Source: Pirellula sp. (GTDB lineage: Bacteria; Planctomycetota; Planctomycetia; Pirellulales; Pirellulaceae). From it: a stretch of DNA of 38,931 bases. Position 1 is the first letter of the stretch. Each line of letters starts with the position of its first letter. The notes under the pieces are model-generated. The model was not told the origin of the DNA, did not search any database, and was given only the letters and a program-made list of their open reading frames with translations. Below, in pieces: positions 33,149-38,931 of the stretch. The stretch is from assembly GCA_021300155.1 (NCBI GenBank), contig JAJTID010000120.1, positions 1 through 38,931 of the forward strand, given 5' to 3'. The position numbers were made by a program, and so were the translations under genes.

Positions 33149-33826
33149 TTAAGAAAAAAGCGAGTCGAGTGAGACCGGACTCTTGATCGTCGTTTCGCCG
33201 TGCTTAACGAGAAGAATAGGAATCGCCTGCCAACGTTTTTTCCCTGTCAAAAAATCTGCAAGAAGCTGAAAATGGCTTCCTGTCGCTCCTTCGTTTTGGA
33301 CATCGTTGAGAACGATCCCCTGGACTCGAATTTGAAGAGAGTCACAAGCGACAAGCGTCGTCAAAACTTGATTCACCACCCCTAATCGCCAACTAGAAAC
33401 CAAAAGAATCGGCACGTCCAACGCTTGGATCAAGTCGGCATTGGTCCAACGATCCGAAACCGGTGACATCAACCCTCCAGCTCCCTCGACCAGCAGCAAA
33501 TCCGCCCGAGAACGCCAATCTTGGTAGCCGGACAAGATCGCCTGCTCATCAACGACCCGCCCTTCCATCTTGGCTGCAACGGGCGGTGCCAAGGGTGCGA
33601 CGAACCGTTGGGGTGAAACCTGATCGATCGAATCAGACTGCCCTATAGCCTGCATCAGTCGCTGGCCATCAGAACCTTCGATGGTCGGAAACCCACTTGC
33701 GACAGGTTTGTAGGCGCCCAACCGAACTTGCTCCGATGCCAATTGCTTCAGCAGCATGCAACTCACATACGTCTTTCCGACGTCGGTGTCCGTGCCCGCT
33801 ACAAAGAGGCATCTTGCTGGTTGCAT
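33149..33826 (-). CDS. bioD: Dethiobiotin synthase
   Basis: A 225-residue ATP-dependent dethiobiotin synthetase that closes the ureido ring of biotin from 7,8-diaminopelargonate and CO2. The P-loop GTDTDVGKT follows the first strand; the substrate-site KPVASGF and the metal/ATP motif VEGAGGLMSPVSD are present, then LLVSSWRLGVVNQVL and GIVLND. ATG 33826 is preferred over an upstream TTG. No other biotin genes lie nearby, so the pathway is scattered. Biotin is the cofactor of the acetyl-CoA carboxylase encoded in part downstream (accD). Confidence 0.94.
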   Translation of the reverse strand: MQPARCLFVAGTDTDVGKTYVSCMLLKQLASEQVRLGAYKPVASGFPTIEGSDGQRLMQAIGQSDSIDQVSPQRFVAPLAPPVAAKMEGRVVDEQAILSGYQDWRSRADLLLVEGAGGLMSPVSDRWTNADLIQALDVPILLVSSWRLGVVNQVLTTLVACDSLQIRVQGIVLNDVQNEGATGSHFQLLADFLTGKKRWQAIPILLVKHGETTIKSPVSLDSLFS

Positions 33827-33898
33827 ACTTCGAATCAAAAGTGAGAACTGGGTTAGAGGTTCGATCAGCCGTGATTCAACCCGATAACCAAAATTTAG

Positions 33899-35380
33899 CT
33901 ATCGAACCTTGCAATCGAACCGAATGAGTCCGCCATCGCCGGCTTTGAGCCCATCCTGCAGTTCCCATCGTAACACGTCTGAACCGGCAGCGTTCGGTTG
34001 CGTTGAGAATTTCGCAGCGACGCTCGACTTCTCGCTTCCCTCGACATACTCAAGCCGAGGGGTGAGCGAATCGGTAACCACCAATTTAGAAAGAGGTTGT
34101 TCGCCGACGTTGTCAAAGCGGATCGTGAACGAGATGATATCGCCAGGATTCGCCATCTGTTCTGAAGCAACTTTGCAGAGTCGGATTCTAGCTCCTTTGT
34201 ACTCGTACAATCGGAACTCTTCCGCTTGCTTCTTCGAGGTGATCTCGGTTGTTTCTTGTCCATCGATTAGCACTTGGAGTTCGTCGACATTCGTCCATGT
34301 GCGAGCGGCCGCTGCAGCTTTGGCAAATCGAGCTAGATCTGTTCCCTTCAAGTCACCGTTTCGCATCAGCGAGAAGTCTTCGTATGGTTTGAAGGCTTCG
34401 CTAGCCACCAACATTGGAAGGACCATTTCGGCAGGTACCAATTGGTCGCGATCACGCACGGATTCGATTACATTCACATTCCCTTGGTTAACGAGTTTCT
34501 CTGGTTTGGAGACGCTGACACTTGGGAGACGATCGATGAATTGGCCAGGGCCACTTGGTTGGTCTGTCGTTCGCAATCGCATAGCAACATCGCTTTGCGC
34601 AGTGCTCGTACGCTTCCGGACACTTGCGAAGCGAGGTGCGTAAATGGCAACGCGGCAACCACTCACTACATCGCTCTTTCCATCTGCGGTTTCATATTGA
34701 ATGACGGTGTCTTCGGTGTCGAGTCCCGAAAGGGAGTCATCCTTTCGCAATCGAACTGTCGGCCCGCGGTCTCCTCCGTCAAACAAATACTCTTGTGGAT
34801 CCGACTGTCGCGGAACTGCGAACGCATCCACGGGATTGCAAGGACCACACGAAACGGTAGTCGATGGCGAACAATCCACTCCGTTCTCAAACTGTGAGAA
34901 GACAGGTTGATAACGTTGTCCGATCATACTGCAACTCGGGCAACTATGCGCCGCCATCGATCGAGGCGGCATCATCGTCGGCCCAACGGGGCCAGGCATC
35001 ATAGGCCCTGCCATCATCGGCCCTGCCGTCATTGGACCATTGCCATAAGCAGAGTACACGGGTGGCAACGGTTCGCGAGGAACTGCGTAGGAATCACTCG
35101 ATGGTTCGGTATATTGAACCAAAGCGATCTCATTGGTTGTAGCAAGGGACGCATGTCCTGCGGTCGGCATTGTAGACGCGGTTGCCGAACGGCTTGGTTG
35201 ATTGCTCTTGTCTAGATTGGCTTTTGCGAGAGGTGTTTGGGCTAAGCTCTGTTGGCGTGCGGTTTGATGAAGAACTTTTGAATTCGTTAGTTGTTGCGTT
35301 TGGCAACCTGCCCATGGCACGACAGTCAGCCCTAGGATAACGGTGCGAACGAAGACTCTTTTGTGCATCGGATTGTTCAT
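33899..35380 (-). CDS. DUF11-domain lipoprotein, envelope-associated
   Basis: A 493-residue protein with a lipoprotein signal peptide (VILGLTVVPWAGC, lipobox Cys followed by Gln). Residues ~40-150 are low-complexity, including a Met/Gly/Pro-rich stretch (PMTAGPMMAGPMMPGP) and CPSC/CGPC cysteines. The C-terminal ~90 residues form one DUF11 repeat, the beta-sandwich found in planctomycete and archaeal surface proteins: NPGDIISFTIRFDNVGEQPL, VVTDSLTPRLEYVEGS and VLRWELQDGLKAGDGG. It is likely anchored in the envelope. It follows the smaller paralogue gene by nine bases and precedes bioD by 72 bases. Confidence 0.85.
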   Translation of the reverse strand: MNNPMHKRVFVRTVILGLTVVPWAGCQTQQLTNSKVLHQTARQQSLAQTPLAKANLDKSNQPSRSATASTMPTAGHASLATTNEIALVQYTEPSSDSYAVPREPLPPVYSAYGNGPMTAGPMMAGPMMPGPVGPTMMPPRSMAAHSCPSCSMIGQRYQPVFSQFENGVDCSPSTTVSCGPCNPVDAFAVPRQSDPQEYLFDGGDRGPTVRLRKDDSLSGLDTEDTVIQYETADGKSDVVSGCRVAIYAPRFASVRKRTSTAQSDVAMRLRTTDQPSGPGQFIDRLPSVSVSKPEKLVNQGNVNVIESVRDRDQLVPAEMVLPMLVASEAFKPYEDFSLMRNGDLKGTDLARFAKAAAAARTWTNVDELQVLIDGQETTEITSKKQAEEFRLYEYKGARIRLCKVASEQMANPGDIISFTIRFDNVGEQPLSKLVVTDSLTPRLEYVEGSEKSSVAAKFSTQPNAAGSDVLRWELQDGLKAGDGGLIRFDCKVR

Positions 35381-35389
35381 ATTGGAAAC

Positions 35390-36193
35390 CTATCTTCGAT
35401 CGCTAATGGAGCCCGATTTTGCGGAGGCGGGCCATTTCCCTTGCTCGATCAACATTTGTTTGGTGGGAATCGGCTTGATCGTTGTCCATGCTGGACATCC
35501 GTAAAGAAAATTGTCCCAATCTTGACCTTCGGACACATTTGGGACGCGAGAACCGATGCGAAGAATAGCAACGGGCCGACCCAATCGATCCGCAGTCCGC
35601 AGTGCATCTTGCCCGGGTCGAACATCCAACACTCGTTGCGGACGTCCTGCGGTATCCACGGGATCGGCAATCTCGTTGTCTTCCAAGTAGATGACCTTCA
35701 TAACCATCTCTCCCTTGATCGCTTCGGCCAAATCATCTTCATCGAGCTCGATAGGGATCGGGAATCGGTGTTCGCGTTCGGCAGGTGGATGGATACGGTC
35801 AATGACTTCAAGTGTAGGGTACAACGCCACATCTTCTTCAAGAGGGATCCCAGTAATTCGCAATCGATAGGGATAACCGACAACAACAGCGATCCTCGAC
35901 TCAGCAAGATTGTCTGTGAACTGACCAGCGTCGGCCATAGCCACCTTAAGCCCCTGGGGGCCCTTGATCTCAACCGCTTGCCAAACGCCACGTAGCTCCG
36001 GCTTTCGATGAAGTTGTATGGCTCCGATTTCACCCGGTGGCATCGAATCGTGCAACAACGGATGAGTGCCGCTCGGCAATCGACTGCCTAAATCCTGAGC
36101 TCGTGCGCTACTAGCGAATGCGGCAACGACACATAGTGCAACCGCCGCAATCCAGGTGACAAGGAGCGTCGGGAACGATACTCGCTTTAGCAT
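35390..36193 (-). CDS. Exported protein, paralogue of the 36288-37460 protein
   Basis: A 267-residue secreted protein with a signal peptide (VTWIAAVALCVVAAFASSARA). Its central region aligns with the next gene upstream: YRLRITGIPLEEDVALYPTLEV against FRLKLTDIPGREGVELYPTVEV, then EDDLAEA...VMKVIYLEDNE against EEDLDQA...VTKVIYLPDPE, and RPVAILRIGSRVP against GSILAIVRLGNKD. The shared module spans about 110 residues. I do not recognise a named family. It probably works in the envelope together with the upstream paralogue and the DUF11 lipoprotein, because the three genes are clustered and all exported. Confidence 0.8.
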   Translation of the reverse strand: MLKRVSFPTLLVTWIAAVALCVVAAFASSARAQDLGSRLPSGTHPLLHDSMPPGEIGAIQLHRKPELRGVWQAVEIKGPQGLKVAMADAGQFTDNLAESRIAVVVGYPYRLRITGIPLEEDVALYPTLEVIDRIHPPAEREHRFPIPIELDEDDLAEAIKGEMVMKVIYLEDNEIADPVDTAGRPQRVLDVRPGQDALRTADRLGRPVAILRIGSRVPNVSEGQDWDNFLYGCPAWTTIKPIPTKQMLIEQGKWPASAKSGSISDRR

Positions 36194-36287
36194 AGTGCCA
36201 TCCTATAGGATGCGAGATACAAACATCTATAAACGATTTGTCCCCAAGACTTGGCTTGGGGACAATTTGATTTACCGAATCTAACTA

Positions 36288-37460
36288 CTAGCGAACCATA
36301 CCCGGTGGGCAGTATTCACCATTCCCACCAGCCGGTGGCTGGCTACTGAATTGGTTCGGTGCCACCACTCGGCTTGCGTTGTGGAAGCCTGGTGCTCCGG
36401 ACGGAAATCCTGGATGAATGTTTTGCTCTTTGATATGGAATCGGCTTGGTGGCTGTGGATAGCTATATCCTGGTTGATGCCGAACAGTTCCCTTTACCTT
36501 TTCTACTGGATCTGGGATATGTTGATGTGTTCGATTCACCATGATGTGCTTTTGAAGCCCAGCAGGATGTCCCAATGGAATATGAGGAGGTCCTGCAAGC
36601 CCAATCGGTGTTCCGCTATAAGGCATACCGTATTGAGGAGCAGTAACACCAGCCACCATGTTCGGTGGGTTATGTTGTGGGCCGATCGGCGAACCATCTG
36701 GACCGCATGGCATCCCGTTTCCGTCGAGCATTCCTGCGTAAGGCACCCCTGCAACACCAGCACCGGATAGCTCAACGTCTTTGTTTCCAAGACGCACGAT
36801 AGCCAAAATCGAACCGCGTCGATCGGCTTCAATGATCGGATCCAAACCTGGTTCCAATCGCGAGCTTACAAGAGTGTCGATACCGGAGATCGCTTCCCCT
36901 TGGAATTCAGGATCTGGCAAATAGATCACTTTGGTGACAAAGTTGCTCGACAACGCTTGGTCGAGATCTTCTTCAGTGAACTGAATCGCCAGTGCATTGT
37001 GTGCCAAGAAGGCTGCCGTACGATAGCTGGCAGTACCAACTTCGACTGTCGGATAGAGTTCGACACCTTCGCGACCTGGAATATCGGTTAGCTTCAAGCG
37101 AAAGATTCCGCCTTGTGCGAATTCAACTCGGCCAGGAACCACAAGTGGTTCGCTACCGAATGTTCCATCACCGACAACATCGTAAAGGATGTTCATCGAC
37201 TGTGGTTGATTGAACAAAATTTGGATCGTGGGAGCTACCGCTGGTGCACCATACCCTGGAACCGGAATGGTTTCTGGCATTAGAACACCTGGACCGGGTC
37301 CTCCGACCATGGGACCTGGTTCTGCCAAGCGAGCAGCAGGTGGCATGTTGTGCCGCTTTGCAAGCTCACCAGCGTCAGAAACATAAGCCAGTTGGGAGAG
37401 CATGCAGGGAGCGCCCAACCCGAACACGGCCATCGTTTGCCATTTACTACGCATTTTCAT
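36288..37460 (-). CDS. Exported Pro/Gly-rich protein, larger paralogue
   Basis: A 390-residue protein with a short hydrophobic N-terminus (TMAVFGLGAPCMLSQLAYVSDA) that may be a signal peptide. Residues ~115-235 hold the module shared with the downstream gene; after it comes a 150-residue tail rich in Pro, Gly, His and Tyr (GMPYSGTPIGLAGPPHIPLGHP), which looks disordered and probably faces outward. No enzymatic motif is seen. The start is MKM at 37460, with a second ATG two codons on. It is the first gene of the minus-strand cluster, with 183 bases to the first codon read on the divergent gene. Confidence 0.78.
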   Translation of the reverse strand: MKMRSKWQTMAVFGLGAPCMLSQLAYVSDAGELAKRHNMPPAARLAEPGPMVGGPGPGVLMPETIPVPGYGAPAVAPTIQILFNQPQSMNILYDVVGDGTFGSEPLVVPGRVEFAQGGIFRLKLTDIPGREGVELYPTVEVGTASYRTAAFLAHNALAIQFTEEDLDQALSSNFVTKVIYLPDPEFQGEAISGIDTLVSSRLEPGLDPIIEADRRGSILAIVRLGNKDVELSGAGVAGVPYAGMLDGNGMPCGPDGSPIGPQHNPPNMVAGVTAPQYGMPYSGTPIGLAGPPHIPLGHPAGLQKHIMVNRTHQHIPDPVEKVKGTVRHQPGYSYPQPPSRFHIKEQNIHPGFPSGAPGFHNASRVVAPNQFSSQPPAGGNGEYCPPGMVR

Positions 37461-37649
37461 TCGAAATACCCCTGGAATTTGGCCCTGGAATTGATTGGGT
37501 CAAGCCGGCTAGACATTTGGGTCCAATAGACCGACGTTTCAACCTGGACACTACGCAAGCGATCGACCTACAATCCGCTCCACATGTCCTCATCGCTATG
37601 TTCGGCAGAGCTGAATACGAATCTTTGATAAAACCGATACAAGTTGCCA

Positions 37650-38660
37650 ATGCGGCTATATTTAAAAATCGCTAGCACTCACATCTCGCACTCCAGAAGC
37701 CCTCGAAGTGTTCGTTGTGACGTAACGAAAACTCGTGCACGAATTGCCAAGACTATTCGAACTACAGCGATTATTGCATGTTTACTTGTAGCCGATTGGT
37801 TCGCTAGCAAAGTCATGTTTGGTCAAACGTCGGGCATGCTAACGTCGGCTGCAGCGCCTAGTGCATCGCGGCCTGTTATCGACCCGAATACGCTTGTTCT
37901 GGCAGCACTACGCCAGTCGATCACGGGCCCACCGATTGCGTGCAAAGTTCATCAACAAAGCATTGCTTTCGATCAACAAGTAGTGCTAAGTGGTGAATAC
38001 AAATCGGCGGGTGCTGGCACTGGACAATTTCGATATACAGCGAGAATCTCGTCAGGCGAAACCACCGTTGATACGATTCAAGTATCAGACGGCCGACTAA
38101 TGCATACCCAGATGGGAGAACTGAGCCCAACCAAAATCGTCAACGTGGAAAAAATTCGCGAAGCAATGACAAGCAAGATTCGCCGAATCGACGATCATCC
38201 TGAAGTCTATATTCACCTGGCAATCGGCGGACAACCAGAACTTCTTCGAAGCCTCTATCAAAAGTATCATTGGTATCGCTCCGTCGAAGGCAAGGTGGGT
38301 GGTACCGATGTGTGGCAACTTCTTGGCAAACTACGAACCGAACCGCCGAAACTGTCTGGCACCGCAAAAATCGACAAGGACACGCTGGCGTTGCCTGCAA
38401 CCTCGGAGAATTTGCCAAGCAATGTTCGCTTGACCCTCGGCCGTACCTCCAACATGCAGTACTTTCCGTACTTGATCGAGTACTTCCGGATCAAGAAAGA
38501 CAAAGATGGGCGAGCAATCGGTTTGGAGGCTGTATCCAAGATCGAATACAGCGAACCAGTACTCAATCCAAAGATCTCTGACTCAGATTTCGTCTATCGT
38601 TGCGATGTCACAGTTGACAAACCCGAGTGGGAGACAGACATCTATTTGCCTGCACCTTAA
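37650..38660 (+). CDS. Exported or anchored protein, possibly LolA-like fold
   Basis: A 336-residue protein. A long basic N-terminus (residues 1-38) precedes one hydrophobic helix (TTAIIACLLVADWFASKVMFG), which may be an uncleaved anchor or a signal peptide if translation starts later. The rest is beta-rich: IACKVHQQSIAFDQQVVLSGEYKSAG, QFRYTARISSGETTVDTIQVSDGRLMHTQMG and DVWQLLGKL have the alternating pattern of LolA/LppX-type outer-membrane lipid carriers, ending KDGRAIGLEAVSKIEY. This is a weak fold-level guess. ATG 37650 is preferred over a TTG two codons earlier. Confidence 0.72.
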   Translation: MRLYLKIASTHISHSRSPRSVRCDVTKTRARIAKTIRTTAIIACLLVADWFASKVMFGQTSGMLTSAAAPSASRPVIDPNTLVLAALRQSITGPPIACKVHQQSIAFDQQVVLSGEYKSAGAGTGQFRYTARISSGETTVDTIQVSDGRLMHTQMGELSPTKIVNVEKIREAMTSKIRRIDDHPEVYIHLAIGGQPELLRSLYQKYHWYRSVEGKVGGTDVWQLLGKLRTEPPKLSGTAKIDKDTLALPATSENLPSNVRLTLGRTSNMQYFPYLIEYFRIKKDKDGRAIGLEAVSKIEYSEPVLNPKISDSDFVYRCDVTVDKPEWETDIYLPAP

Positions 38661-38831
38661 AAAGCATTTGATCGCATTCAGGCAACGCGTTGTTCACGAA
38701 TTCCAGACTTCGCCAAAGATGGGGAAAATGCTATCGAAGCCAAATCAAGGAAATCACCCGGGTTCAGAGACAATCAAACGAAGCATCTTAGCACTTTCTT
38801 CTGTCCTGGCTGAAACTTGCGTAAGCCCAAG

Positions 38832-38931
38832 ATGGCGTCTTCTCGCATCCTATCCGGCGAACCAGGCCCGCGACTCCTGCCAAAGTATCGCTTGAAGTTC
38901 CACACCAAGTCGCACCACATACTCTCAGCAA
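38832..38931 (+). CDS. Possible start of a gene cut by the window end
   Basis: From ATG 38832 a frame stays open to the last base (33 residues, MASSRILSGEPGPRLLPKYR onward). An in-frame stop lies 18 bases upstream of the ATG. The basic N-terminus looks plausible but the stretch is too short to assign; the DNA from 38661 to 38831 holds nothing recognisable. Confidence 0.25.
   Translation, partial: MASSRILSGEPGPRLLPKYRLKFHTKSHHILSA

Noticed and set aside
34990-35030. Extra G-rich repeat copies in the DUF11 gene
   Set aside because: GGCCCTGCC occurs twice but belongs to the repetitive Met/Gly/Pro coding stretch and lacks the GGGNAGGG octamer.

Overview
The window looks like a planctomycete chromosome, most likely of the Rhodopirellula/Pirellula group. 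The evidence is a PVC-type membrane-bound dehydrogenase/HEAT/CxxCH cytochrome fusion, a BlaI + M56 pair, a DUF11 lipoprotein beside planctomycete-style secreted proteins, a eukaryote-like IleRS, many genes with weak or no Shine-Dalgarno, and separate accA and accD. No rRNA, tRNA, CRISPR array or prophage was seen.

Layout. 1-7.5 kb: the acidic tail of an upstream gene, ileS, an HD hydrolase and MoxR-like AAA+ ATPase pair on the minus strand, and a divergent DUF5682/TraB-like protein. 7.8-13 kb: the heme-binding dehydrogenase, a Ser/Thr kinase-like protein and accA. 13.3-15.6 kb (minus): a serine beta-lactamase-like hydrolase and a membrane protein. 15.6-16.7 kb: a gene-free 1.1 kb region. 16.7-21.2 kb: a membrane protein, a BlaI regulator behind a triple operator-like repeat, a BlaR1/M56 gene split by an in-frame TAG, and a DUF2891 protein. 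21.2-23.4 kb: a REP palindrome array around a RAYT-type HUH transposase. 23.4-30.7 kb: CvpA, a YdjM-like protein, a GH13 enzyme, a glycosyltransferase, a methyltransferase, a YmdB phosphodiesterase and a secreted protein. 30.8-37.5 kb (minus): two envelope paralogues, a DUF11 lipoprotein, bioD, rpe, a catalytically degenerate histidine-phosphatase homologue and accD. 37.6-38.9 kb: an exported protein and possibly the start of a further gene.

Most notable signal. A G-rich motif, roughly GGGGCAGGGCAGGGGGG, recurs about 17 times between 7.9 and 25.9 kb, in genes and between them, and I saw no full copy outside that interval. Each well-formed copy contains GGGNAGGG, the KOPS octamer that orients the FtsK translocase in E. 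coli. From 7.9 to 15.8 kb every well-formed copy has its G strand on +; from 16.6 to 25.9 kb every copy has it on -. The motifs therefore converge on about 16.1 kb, as KOPS do on dif. Inside the pivot (16129-16156) is a 28-bp dif-like site with XerC and XerD arms around a 6-bp spacer. I infer that this window spans the chromosome terminus and dimer-resolution locus of a planctomycete, with an unusually dense, extended KOPS-like array that has shaped the coding sequences around it. This is a by-eye inference and needs genome-wide motif and GC-skew checks.
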